DNA of 7,008 nt from Pseudomonadota bacterium (GCA_023420795.1 JAEZVM010000353.1:1-7008), one strand, 5' to 3'. Shown: positions 1 to 6,479, counted from the first letter of the stretch. A program made the numbers and translations. The notes: generated by a model not told the origin, from the letters alone.

Positions 1-293
1 GAGCGGATCGCATACTGGTCCTCGCGATGCATCGACAGCATGAGTACAGTTAGCTTCGGCGTTTCCTTCTTGACTTGCTTGAGGACTTCGATGCCGCTCT
101 TGTCAGGCATCGAAATGTCCAGTAGCAGCACGTCGGCCTCGATCGTGCGGGCGAGCTTGATGGCATCGTTGCCGTTTTCTGCATCGCCGACGACGACGAT
201 GCCGCCGCTATCCGCAAGAATCTGCTTGAGGCCTTCGCGAACGATGGCGTGGTCGTCTGCAATCAGTACTTTTATCAGTTCATTGGAGGACAT
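1..293 (-). CDS. Response regulator receiver domain, NarL/FixJ type (partial, C-terminus beyond left edge)
   Basis: This is the phosphate-accepting partner of the adjacent histidine kinase, presumably a cytoplasmic DNA-binding transcription regulator. The visible 97 residues start MSSNELIKVLIADDHAIVRE and form the first two thirds of a receiver domain. D13 and D14 give the acidic pocket, D59 in LLLDISMP is the phospho-acceptor, and S87 in LMLSMH is the switch Ser/Thr. The DDHAIVREGL and DISMPDKSGIEVL patterns are typical of NarL/FixJ/LuxR-family regulators, so an HTH_LuxR output domain is expected. That is inference, because the output domain and the conserved receiver lysine lie outside the window. 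The start is the ATG at 293-291, preceded by a weak AGAAAG ribosome site. It begins 18 nt after the kinase stop codon, so the two genes are almost certainly co-transcribed. The identity of the regulon cannot be seen. Confidence 0.93.
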   Translation of the reverse strand, partial: MSSNELIKVLIADDHAIVREGLKQILADSGGIVVVGDAENGNDAIKLARTIEADVLLLDISMPDKSGIEVLKQVKKETPKLTVLMLSMHREDQYAIR

Positions 294-311
294 AACACTG
301 CTTTCTAGTTG

Positions 312-1745
312 CTATTTTGATAGCGGAATCTCGAGCGTGACTTCGGTGCCGCCCTCTGCCAGGCCGGAAACCGAGAGTTCGCCACCCAGCGCGCTGGCGC
401 GTTCGACCATGCCGCGAATGCCGAAGGATTTCGGTTTCAGTTGGTCGGTTGGCGCGATGCCGCAGCCGTTGTCGGCGATCTCCAGGCGCACATTGCCGCT
501 GGCGCACGTCAGGCGAACTTTCACGCGGCTGGCGTTGGCATGCTTGCCGATATTGGTAAGCGCCTCCTGGAAAATGCGGAACAGGGCGGTGGCCTGGTCC
601 GGGTGCAGCCTGACTTCCGTGCTGCTGGAAACGAACTCGCAGGGGATGCCGAGCTGCTTTTCGAATTCCCGACTTTGCCAATCGATAGCCGCAACAATCC
701 CGAAATCGAGAATGCTCGGGCGAAGATCGACCGAGATGCGGTGCACCGCTTCGATGGTCCGGTCCACCAGCGCATCCACATAATCGGCCCGCTCCGCCAG
801 TGCCTTGTCTTCCGGCGGCAGCCGCTTCTTCATCAGCGCCATCGCCATCTTGATGGCGGTCAGGTTGCCGCCGAGGTCGTCATGAATTTCGCGTGCGATG
901 CGGGTGCGCTCCTTTTCCTTCACCGTTTCCACATGCGCCGACAACTCCGCCAGTTGCTCGCGCGAGCGCTTGATCTCGGCTTCTTCCAGCTTGCTCTGCG
1001 TGATGTTAGTCATGATGCCGTCCCACTGCACGCCGATGCCGGGCAGCGCGCGCGGCGTGGCGCGCAGGTTGATCCACTTGATGTCCTGCCATTGCTCGAT
1101 GCGGATGCGGCCTTCCCAGTTCCACTCCGTCATCTCCGTCGCAGAGGCTTTCATCGCGTCGAGATAGGAGGGGCGGTCTTCCGGCAGAATCAATTCGAGG
1201 AACAGGTCGGGGAGCGCATGCAGGCGCTCCTCGCTGATCCCCAGCAGCGCATCGCAGCCTTCGCTCAGATAGGGAAACGCGACGCTGCCGTCGGATTTCT
1301 GCAGGAATTGATAGAACAGGCCGGGCGTGTTGGAGACAATCGCGCGAAAGCGTGCTTCGCTGATGCGTAGTTCCCTGGCCGAAGTGCGGCGCGCGCTGAT
1401 GTCATTGCCGAGCGCGATGTATGCCGGCGTTGCAGCGGAATCGAGATGGAACAACCTGAATTCGATCGGATAGGTGGTGCCGTCCTTGCGTGTAAGGACG
1501 GTATCGAGCGAAGACCGCCGGGCACGGCCGCAGCGCAGCGGAAGGAGGATGTTCTCCAGCACTTCGCGGGAGACGCTGCGCGCAAGGTCGAGCGGCGTCA
1601 TGCTGGCCAGCTCGGCAGCGGTGTATTGCAAATTCTTGCGAGCCGCCAGGTTGGTGTGCACGAAGCGCAGCGTGTTGCAATCCATGACGTAGATTTCGCT
1701 GAACGAGCCCTGCATGATGATGGGCAGCCATTCCGCGGGCATCAT
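312..1745 (-). CDS. Cytoplasmic PAS-PAS sensor histidine kinase (HisKA_3/HATPase, NarX/DegS type)
   Basis: This 477-residue kinase should autophosphorylate and pass phosphate to the response regulator encoded 18 nt downstream. Two PAS-like sensor domains come first, at about residues 8-120 and 128-252, the second ending in an ITQSKLEEAE linker. A short coiled-coil-like helix (about 252-282) leads to the HisKA_3 dimerisation domain, with H288 in REIHDDLGGNLTAIKM as the phospho-acceptor. The HATPase_c domain follows, with N-box FQEALTNIGKHANAS (N398), G1 box DNGCGI (425-430), G2 box FGIRGM (441-446) and GGTEV (465-469). No transmembrane segment or signal peptide is seen, so it probably senses a cytoplasmic cue. 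No heme- or flavin-binding motif is obvious in the PAS domains. The start is the first of two tandem ATG codons. No in-frame ATG, GTG or TTG lies between it and the upstream in-frame TAG, and a GGAAGAA purine run sits about 10 nt upstream. The second ATG is also possible. The gene lies 485 nt from the acyltransferase, so it probably has its own promoter. Confidence 0.95.
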   Translation of the reverse strand: MMPAEWLPIIMQGSFSEIYVMDCNTLRFVHTNLAARKNLQYTAAELASMTPLDLARSVSREVLENILLPLRCGRARRSSLDTVLTRKDGTTYPIEFRLFHLDSAATPAYIALGNDISARRTSARELRISEARFRAIVSNTPGLFYQFLQKSDGSVAFPYLSEGCDALLGISEERLHALPDLFLELILPEDRPSYLDAMKASATEMTEWNWEGRIRIEQWQDIKWINLRATPRALPGIGVQWDGIMTNITQSKLEEAEIKRSREQLAELSAHVETVKEKERTRIAREIHDDLGGNLTAIKMAMALMKKRLPPEDKALAERADYVDALVDRTIEAVHRISVDLRPSILDFGIVAAIDWQSREFEKQLGIPCEFVSSSTEVRLHPDQATALFRIFQEALTNIGKHANASRVKVRLTCASGNVRLEIADNGCGIAPTDQLKPKSFGIRGMVERASALGGELSVSGLAEGGTEVTLEIPLSK

Positions 1746-2006
1746 GTCGATTGTTCTTCCATTGGTTCTACAAAAATGCGTTTTCGACTGTGGTAATTCC
1801 GTAGCAATCTGCTAACGGTTTATCCATTGCTGCATTGGAGACGGTGCAAGCAAGCAATTTTTATACCGCCACTTCTTAAGCGTATTGTATTGAGAACTTG
1901 GCTATTTTAGAGGTCGCGGGTTATGAACCCAGTGAGCATAAGTCTTTTAGCAGTTCTGCCCGACATGCGTACTCTTTAGCCCCTATCTGCGCAAGTGAAT
2001 AGAGTA

Positions 2007-2031
2007 GCGGCCCTGTTATTGGAATGGCCGC
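2007..2031. repeat. Inverted repeat with 6-bp all-GC arms
   Basis: GCGGCC at 2007-2012 is the exact reverse complement of GGCCGC at 2026-2031, with a 13-nt spacer. It lies about 200 nt downstream of the acyltransferase stop on the transcribed strand, in a region with little coding potential. As RNA it would make a strong short stem, but there is no following U-tract, so it is not a standard intrinsic terminator. It could also be a protein-binding dyad or chance. Confidence 0.45.
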
Positions 2032-2036
2032 ATTGT

Positions 2037-2062
2037 CTCGCAAATCATCAAGATTTTACGAG
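2037..2062. repeat. Imperfect hairpin, 9 paired bases, 5-nt loop
   Basis: CTCG (2037-2040) pairs with CGAG (2059-2062), and AAATC (2042-2046) pairs with GATTT (2052-2056). They are separated by a 1x2 internal loop and close on the 5-nt loop ATCAA. It begins 5 nt after the neighbouring GC-armed inverted repeat, so the two could form tandem hairpins in an RNA crossing this gap. No T-run follows on either strand. Confidence 0.4.
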
Positions 2063-2230
2063 GGTTGTCGATGAGCGCTTTTACGACTTGAATTGGCGGT
2101 CGAATTCGCTTAGGCAAAAACGTGCTAAACGCGGCTAAATTCCGTTAGGGGCAGTGTGGTTCCGTAGTCTTTTGCTCTAAGCTTTGAGTTGTCTCTGTTC
2201 GGAGGGTAGTGGATTTTGTGCCCAATCGAT

Positions 2231-4327
2231 TCAATCGTTATTCATTGCGACGCGCATTGTCTTCTGTTCACGAAGATTAGGCACGTCGCCCTCCTTGGTT
2301 TTCGGCAAATACTCGATAGAGCGTTTTTGCGGCGACAAATGTTGTGGTGCTAGGCTCCGGGCGTTAATTTTTTTTATGACTGCACGAGCTACCATCCGGG
2401 CGCCATATTCGGTAACGTGGTTGGTATCGCTATAATAGGGTCGATTATTATGATCTGCCGAGAAGCAGTTCACCTCATGACAGAATAAAGAACTAGTTTC
2501 AATAAAATCAACGCCCGCAAGACGTGAAAAGCTATCTAATACTTCCCTGTTACGGGCATAGTAATCTGCGGTTGAAATAATTGGCCCATGCCGTGACACA
2601 TTGCTAAATAGTGCATGTTTTGCGATTGTATCCATAACTAACTGCGGGAACTCAGGAACCGGCTTGACGATAATCACATTCTTGCCTGCACTCTGTAGCA
2701 GCCTTACCGAGCGGGCTAAAGCTCGATCAAATACCGCCCTGTTTCTTTCTGGATGCGTAGCTTCGCCGATCATATCCGAGGCCAGGGCAGGTTGATTCTT
2801 TCGTCCATTTCCATCATCACGGAAGCCCTTGGTATAGGTGGCCCACTGTGCTACAAGAATCACATCTTTAATCGTTTCTGTCTTGATGATCTGCTCATAA
2901 GCAGCGGCCGTCCTTGCGACACAATCTCGAGGTTGGTATCGGTTTAAGTGGAAGTTCAGTATCGGTACACAAAACCCACCGCTGATTGCAAAGAAACGAA
3001 CGGGCTCGTTGGAGACTTGTTCTGCTATTTGTTCAAAAATGGCACCGGCGTGGGAATCCCCTATAACAGCAAATGTTGGCAAGTTGCCTGCACCGAGCGT
3101 GCAAATTTCGCCTTTAGTAATTTGGCTGGTCGAGGTGTTCAATTCATTATGACAGCGACTATCCTTGATTGTCCTGACGTTATTGAACTGCTGGAAAATC
3201 GGGTTGCGGAAAGCAAAACCTTCGTAATGGTATCCGGCAGCGCCAATCAATATGAATAGCGCCGAACCCACGGTGCCGTAGATGAAGATGTGCTTGCGAC
3301 TAAAGCGCCGTTTGTCGCGGAAGGGGGTTTCAATATATTTCCAGCTTATGTAAGCCAGCCCAGCTGAAACGAGCGCCAATGTAGCCAATAAGGGGGAGCT
3401 AAGCAGGTCGGTACTCCTGTGGCGTGCGAATGCAAATAAGGGTTGGTGCCACAAATAGAGACTGTAACTGATCAAACCGATGCCCACCATAGCTTTCGAT
3501 CCAAGGAGTCGGCCAGATAAGTTCTCGGAACGGGCGTACAGGACGATGAGAGTGGTGCCAAGAATAGGAACAAGTGTTTGCCAGCTGGGGAAGGGCGTGT
3601 CTCGGTCAAACACGAATACTGCATACAGTATGAGCACAAAGCCGGTAATACTAAGAATCTCTCCGACCGTCTTGCTATGGACAGGGCGTGGCCGCTTGAA
3701 CAAGTAGAGTCCGATCAATGCGCCTATCAAGAGCTCCCAACATCGAGCTTGCAACAGATAAAACGTCGAGGTCGGCTTGTATAACACGTTCCACTGTGCG
3801 TATAAAAAACTTGCTACTGCCAATAACGACAAGATTACGCCGACCCAGCGCTTCCCTAGTTTCCAGCACAGCAATAGTAGGAGCGGGAAAATCAGATAGT
3901 ACTGTTCTTCGACCGAAAGACTCCAAGTGTGGAGCAACGGATTTAAATCAGCAGTTGTATCAAAATAGTCATTTTTGCGGGCAAATAAGATATTGGCTAC
4001 GTAAAGAGGTACCGCCATCAGACTTCTTGAGAGAGCCTTGAATTCATTGGGTACGAGCCAAAACCAAGCGAACGGCAAGCATGCCAGCATTACGATAAAG
4101 AGCGCCGGCAAGATGCGACGCGCCCGCCGCTCATAAAAATTTACAAGCGAAAACGTACCGGCTTGGAGATCAAGAAGCAGAATTGAGGTGATTAGATAGC
4201 CACTGATCACAAAAAACACATCGACTCCAATGAAGCCGCCACTAAAAGTGGTAAAGCCGGCATGAAATAAAATGACCGGGATAACTGCAAGTGCGCGAAG
4301 GCCATCAATTTCTCGCCGGTATTCCAT
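2231..4327 (-). CDS. Acyltransferase-3 / SGNH fusion membrane protein (OafA-type polysaccharide O-acyltransferase)
   Basis: This 698-residue inner-membrane enzyme probably moves acyl groups, usually acetyl, across the membrane onto a surface polysaccharide such as O-antigen. The N-terminal acyltransferase-3 domain (about 1-340) has about ten membrane segments and the family motifs: REIDGLRA (5-12), H22 in FHAG, GGFIGVDVFFVISGYLIT (30-47), FYERRARRILPA (64-75), HTWSLSVEEQYY (133-144), SYSLYLWHQP (287-296) and ETPFR (333-337). One further membrane segment (about 347-364) leads to a periplasmic SGNH domain (about 385-655). GDSHA (423-427) carries nucleophile S425, and DTNH (634-637) carries D634 and H637. 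A polar tail of about 45 residues follows. I chose the ATG at 4327 because MEYRREIDGLRALAV is the usual family N-terminus. A TTG 23 codons upstream (4396) would add an atypical leader and include the promoter-like element. The gene is visibly lower in GC than its neighbours and stands alone, without O-antigen genes beside it, which suggests acquisition. The exact acceptor sugar cannot be told from sequence. Confidence 0.93.
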   Translation of the reverse strand: MEYRREIDGLRALAVIPVILFHAGFTTFSGGFIGVDVFFVISGYLITSILLLDLQAGTFSLVNFYERRARRILPALFIVMLACLPFAWFWLVPNEFKALSRSLMAVPLYVANILFARKNDYFDTTADLNPLLHTWSLSVEEQYYLIFPLLLLLCWKLGKRWVGVILSLLAVASFLYAQWNVLYKPTSTFYLLQARCWELLIGALIGLYLFKRPRPVHSKTVGEILSITGFVLILYAVFVFDRDTPFPSWQTLVPILGTTLIVLYARSENLSGRLLGSKAMVGIGLISYSLYLWHQPLFAFARHRSTDLLSSPLLATLALVSAGLAYISWKYIETPFRDKRRFSRKHIFIYGTVGSALFILIGAAGYHYEGFAFRNPIFQQFNNVRTIKDSRCHNELNTSTSQITKGEICTLGAGNLPTFAVIGDSHAGAIFEQIAEQVSNEPVRFFAISGGFCVPILNFHLNRYQPRDCVARTAAAYEQIIKTETIKDVILVAQWATYTKGFRDDGNGRKNQPALASDMIGEATHPERNRAVFDRALARSVRLLQSAGKNVIIVKPVPEFPQLVMDTIAKHALFSNVSRHGPIISTADYYARNREVLDSFSRLAGVDFIETSSLFCHEVNCFSADHNNRPYYSDTNHVTEYGARMVARAVIKKINARSLAPQHLSPQKRSIEYLPKTKEGDVPNLREQKTMRVAMNND

Positions 4328-4361
4328 GTGCCTATAAATCTCTTTTACAAAGAAAGGGGTG

Positions 4362-4370
4362 ATTTTAGCA
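4362..4370 (-). promoter_or_regulatory. Candidate extended -10 promoter element of the acyltransferase gene
   Basis: Read on the minus strand this is TGCTAAAAT: a TAAAAT -10 hexamer (4367-4362) preceded by the TGn extension. It would start transcription near 4355, giving a leader of roughly 28 nt before the chosen ATG at 4327. There is no good -35 hexamer 16-18 nt upstream, which extended -10 promoters tolerate. Its position also supports the downstream ATG over the upstream TTG start. Confidence 0.4.
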
Positions 4371-4385
4371 TTTCCTACAGGAAAT
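4370..4385. promoter_or_regulatory. 16-bp palindrome (candidate operator) upstream of the acyltransferase -10
   Basis: ATTTCCT (4370-4376) and AGGAAAT (4379-4385) are perfect 7-bp inverted arms around a 2-nt AC centre. On the minus strand the palindrome lies immediately upstream of the extended -10 candidate, where a -35 would normally be. A dimeric regulator bound here could activate or block polymerase. The binding protein is unknown, and the motif matches no operator that I can name. Confidence 0.4.
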
Positions 4386-4557
4386 AATGGGCGCAATTCA
4401 AACGTCGTAACTGGACTGGCAAGCCCCTTGCTTCGGTTTGTAGTTCTGAAAACTGTTTAATAAGTGTCAACAAATTATGGGCGGTACGAGGCGTGAACGA
4501 ACAACCTCGCCCACAATGAACTTCATCTGCAATGAGCAGTGCGGACAAAGTTCACTT

Positions 4558-5898
4558 ATGCAGCTCAGTCGGAGAGATTTTCTTGCCCGAACAGCAATGA
4601 CACTTGCAGCCGGCGCAAGCGCTGCCGGATGCGGTCCGGAAGAATCGGAGAGTACGGATTCTGGTCCGGTGCCTCATCCGGCATTGCTGCGCAACGCGAA
4701 CGACTGGGATGAGGTGCGTGACCAGTTCGACCTGGCGCCCGACTATATCCACATGAGCGCCCTTTACGTGGCTTCGCATCCGAGGGCGGTGCGCGATGCG
4801 ATCGACACCTACCGGCGCGAGCTCGACGCTTATCCCGTTCTTTATCTCAACGGGCAGAACCGGCGTCGCATTGATGCGGTGCTGACCGCTGCCGCGGCTT
4901 ATCTCGGCGTTGCCGAGGCATCCGACATCGCGCTGACGGACAGCACCACCATGGGCCTGGGGCTGGTCTATAACGGCCTGCGCCTGAGCGAGGGCGACGA
5001 GGTGATCAGCACGACCGGCGATTATTACGCAACGCATGAGGCCCTGCGGCTGGCGCGGCAGCGTAAACCGATCGAGGTGCGGCAGGTACCTCTGTATCAC
5101 AATCTCTCCGATGTGTCGGAAGAGAGCCTGACGGATTCGCTGATGCGCACGGTCGGCCCGCGTACCCGTGTACTGGCGCTGACCTGGGTGCATTCCGGCA
5201 CCGGCCTCAAGCTGCCCATCGGTCGCATCGCGCAGGCGATAAGGATCATCAACGCCGGTCGTGAAGAACGGAACCGCATACTCCTCTGTGTTGACGGCGT
5301 ACATGGCTTCGGCGTTGAAGATGCCACCATGGCTGATCTCGGCTGCGACTTCTTCATGGCAGGCTGCCATAAGTGGCTGTTCGGTCCGCGTGGCACCGGC
5401 CTGATCTGGGGTAGCCCGCACGGCTGGGAAAATGTGGTGCCGACCGCACCCAGCTTCATCGATGACGGCACCCGGATCGCCTGGATCGATGGCACGCAGG
5501 TGAACGGCCGCACCAACGGCCGCCGCATGTCTCCCGGCGGCTTCAAGCCGTTCGAGCATCAATGGGCGCTCACCGAAGCGTTCGCGCTGCATCAGCAGAT
5601 CGGGAAGTCGCGCATCGCAGCGCGCACGCATGAGCTCGCGCGCCAGCTCAAGGAAGGATTGCAGCGGATGCCGCATGTCACGCTGCGAACGCCGATGGCG
5701 GACAACCTGTCGTCCGGTATCGTCTGCTTCGATATCAAGCGCATGAACCCGTTTGCCGCCGTGCGCCGCCTGCTCCGGCGACATGTGGTTGCCACCGTGA
5801 CGCCTTATGCAGTGCGCCATGTAAGGCTGGCACCAAGCATTCGCAATTCGCCGGCGGAGATCGAAGCAGTATTGCGCGAGATTCATGCGCTGCGTTGA
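4558..5898 (+). CDS. Tat-exported class V PLP-dependent aminotransferase-fold enzyme, probable lipoprotein
   Basis: This PLP enzyme is predicted to act outside the cytoplasm. From the chosen start it is 446 residues and opens MQLSRRDFLARTAMTLAAG, a twin-arginine signal (R5, R6) with a short hydrophobic stretch. A lipobox-like AAGC follows, so C25 may be lipidated, and G26 at +2 would permit outer-membrane sorting. The fold-type I catalytic domain carries TDSTTMGLG (127-135, phosphate-binding loop region), DYYATH (155-160, with the ring-stacking aromatic/His region), CVDGVHGFG (244-252, D246 binding the pyridine nitrogen) and GCHKWLFGPRGTG (269-281) with Schiff-base lysine K272. R423 near the C-terminus may bind a substrate carboxylate. 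Known relatives of the class V fold include isopenicillin N epimerases, cysteine desulfurases and the Tat-exported pyoverdine enzyme PvdN. PvdN has the same layout, but no siderophore genes are visible here, so the substrate is unknown. Starts at 4477 and 4516 are in frame but would bury the Tat motif. None of the three has a strong ribosome site. Confidence 0.9.
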   Translation: MQLSRRDFLARTAMTLAAGASAAGCGPEESESTDSGPVPHPALLRNANDWDEVRDQFDLAPDYIHMSALYVASHPRAVRDAIDTYRRELDAYPVLYLNGQNRRRIDAVLTAAAAYLGVAEASDIALTDSTTMGLGLVYNGLRLSEGDEVISTTGDYYATHEALRLARQRKPIEVRQVPLYHNLSDVSEESLTDSLMRTVGPRTRVLALTWVHSGTGLKLPIGRIAQAIRIINAGREERNRILLCVDGVHGFGVEDATMADLGCDFFMAGCHKWLFGPRGTGLIWGSPHGWENVVPTAPSFIDDGTRIAWIDGTQVNGRTNGRRMSPGGFKPFEHQWALTEAFALHQQIGKSRIAARTHELARQLKEGLQRMPHVTLRTPMADNLSSGIVCFDIKRMNPFAAVRRLLRRHVVATVTPYAVRHVRLAPSIRNSPAEIEAVLREIHALR

Positions 5899-5980
5899 GA
5901 GACTGAGAATCTTCGGCGAACGCCTGAAGGCATTGCGCATCGAACCCTTATTCCGATACCTGACGATCGCTCAGAAATAA
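5885..5980 (+). CDS. Possible small ORF (31 aa) bridging aminotransferase and HAD genes
   Basis: An ATG at 5885, in the +1 frame relative to the aminotransferase, overlaps its last 14 nt and runs to a TAA at 5978-5980, just 2 nt before the HAD start codon. The predicted peptide begins MRCVERLRIFGERLKAL and ends LTIAQK. It is basic and amphipathic-looking, without a signal peptide. About two thirds of its codons end in G or C, similar to the flanking genes, and the tight spacing would suit translational coupling. The ribosome site is weak (CGAGA about 4 nt upstream). The main alternative is a chance reading frame in a short spacer that also has an open second frame. I do not recognise the peptide. 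Confidence 0.22.
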   Translation: MRCVERLRIFGERLKALRIEPLFRYLTIAQK

Positions 5981-5982
5981 CA

Positions 5983-6474
5983 ATGGCTCATAAACCCAGG
6001 CTGCAAGTCTTCCTCGATCTCGACGGTGTGTTTGCCGATTTCGATAGGCGCGTGAAACACCTGACTGGCAAGCATCCAAGCCAGCTGGACCGTGCACATC
6101 TCTGGAAAATGGTGAATGCCGACAAGCGCTTCTTCGCGGAACTGGAACTGATAGAAGGCTGCATGCTCTTGTGGGAAGCGACCAAGGACCTCGAGCCGAT
6201 TTTCCTGACCGGCGCGCCGAGTTCCAAGGTGTTTCAGCAGCAGAAGCGCGAGTGGGTGTCGCGCATCTTCGGCCTCGAACTCATCGTGCATGTGGTGCCC
6301 AAGAGACTCAAGCAGGATTTCAGCGGACCGCACAAGGTCCTGATCGACGACACGCCCGAAAACATCGAGCAATGGATTGCAAGGGGCGGCCACGGCATTC
6401 TCCATACCGGCGATCATGCATCGACGGTGAGAGCGCTGCAGCAACTGCTGGAGTTGTATATCGAGGAGAAATAG
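5983..6474 (+). CDS. HAD-superfamily phosphatase, 5'(3')-deoxyribonucleotidase-like
   Basis: This 163-residue cytoplasmic protein has the four HAD motifs in order. Motif I is FLDLDGVFADF, with nucleophile D12 and acid/base D14. Motif II is IFLTGAPSS (T76). A basic motif III is likely K88 in QQKREW or K110. Motif IV is VLIDDTPENIEQW, with Mg-binding D122 and D123. The DLDGVxADF start, small size and IDDTPENI segment resemble the NT5C-type 5'(3')-deoxyribonucleotidases, which remove phosphate from nucleoside monophosphates. The substrate remains an inference, since HAD families diverge readily. The gene follows the aminotransferase by 84 nt on the same strand and in the same frame, so co-transcription is plausible though their functional link is unclear. 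The ATG at 5983 has only a weak AGAAA upstream. The frame stays open back to the aminotransferase stop but has no earlier ATG, GTG or TTG. Confidence 0.85.
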   Translation: MAHKPRLQVFLDLDGVFADFDRRVKHLTGKHPSQLDRAHLWKMVNADKRFFAELELIEGCMLLWEATKDLEPIFLTGAPSSKVFQQQKREWVSRIFGLELIVHVVPKRLKQDFSGPHKVLIDDTPENIEQWIARGGHGILHTGDHASTVRALQQLLELYIEEK

Positions 6475-6479
6475 CAGTC

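Larger units (their letters stand above)
1746..2230. other. 485-nt intergenic region between kinase start and acyltransferase stop
   Basis: This gap separates two minus-strand genes and is AT-richer than the kinase gene. I see no convincing protein-coding gene in it. It should hold the promoter of the kinase-regulator operon. A TATAAA hexamer on the minus strand at 1865-1860 could be its -10, but no credible -35 hexamer lies at normal spacing. Two inverted repeats (2007-2031 and 2037-2062) are listed separately. Neither is followed by a T-run on either strand, so no clear intrinsic terminator for the acyltransferase is visible. An imperfect direct repeat of about 15 nt (GAATTCGCTTAGG near 2103 and AAATTCCGTTAGG near 2138) is also present, with no known meaning. 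Confidence 0.6.
4328..4557. other. Divergent intergenic region between acyltransferase and aminotransferase
   Basis: This region must contain the promoters of two divergently transcribed genes. The acyltransferase side has a promoter-like element and a palindrome, listed separately. On the aminotransferase side I found only TTTAAT/TAATAA around 4456-4463 as -10-like sequence, with no good -35. A potential leader hairpin has GGGC (4479-4482) and GAGG (4488-4491) pairing with CCTC (4505-4508) and GCCC (4509-4512), with a 5-nt bulge and a 13-nt loop. If translation of the aminotransferase starts at 4477 instead of 4558, the right-hand part of this region is coding. Confidence 0.5.

Noticed and set aside
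40..1370. Long plus-strand open frames (40-783 and 441-1370) across the kinase-regulator pair
   Set aside because: They lie antisense to well-defined receiver, HATPase and PAS domains, and their products show low-complexity composition with no domain pattern.
1854..1867. Sigma-54-like GG-N10-GC pattern on the minus strand upstream of the kinase
   Set aside because: The -12 part (TTGCT) fits, but the -24 part (CGGTAT) matches the consensus poorly, so it is no better than the equally weak TATAAA alternative in the same stretch.
1918..1930. tRNA-like stem-loop: on the minus strand GGGTTCATAACCC resembles a Met anticodon arm
   Set aside because: No matching acceptor stem, D-arm or T-arm was found at the proper distances, so it is treated as a chance 5-bp hairpin and not a tRNA or attachment-site remnant.
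1923..1979. 18-codon plus-strand ORF (MNPVSISLLAVLPDMRTL) with an AGAGG upstream
   Set aside because: It lies antisense in the kinase upstream gap, has no downstream plus-strand gene for which it could act as a leader, and is too short to tell from chance.
2103..2152. Possible integron attC-like site (GTTAGGG and nearby TTAGGC, GCTAAA)
   Set aside because: No properly placed RYYYAAC/GTTRRRY pair with a self-complementary body is present, and there is no integrase or cassette structure.
4328..4396. TTG start at 4396 for the acyltransferase
   Set aside because: It would add 23 residues ahead of the canonical REIDGLRA start region and run over the extended -10 candidate. The ATG at 4327 gives the usual family N-terminus.
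5911..5929. Hairpin CTTCGGC-GAAC-GCCtGAAG between the aminotransferase and HAD genes as a terminator
   Set aside because: It has a bulged stem of only 7 pairs and no following T-run, and the close same-strand HAD gene argues against termination here.
4552..5940. A 462-codon open frame on the minus strand opposite the aminotransferase
   Set aside because: The plus strand carries a complete PLP enzyme with all catalytic motifs. The antisense translation shows no recognisable domain and is rich in Arg, His and Ala, as expected from the complement of GC-rich coding DNA.
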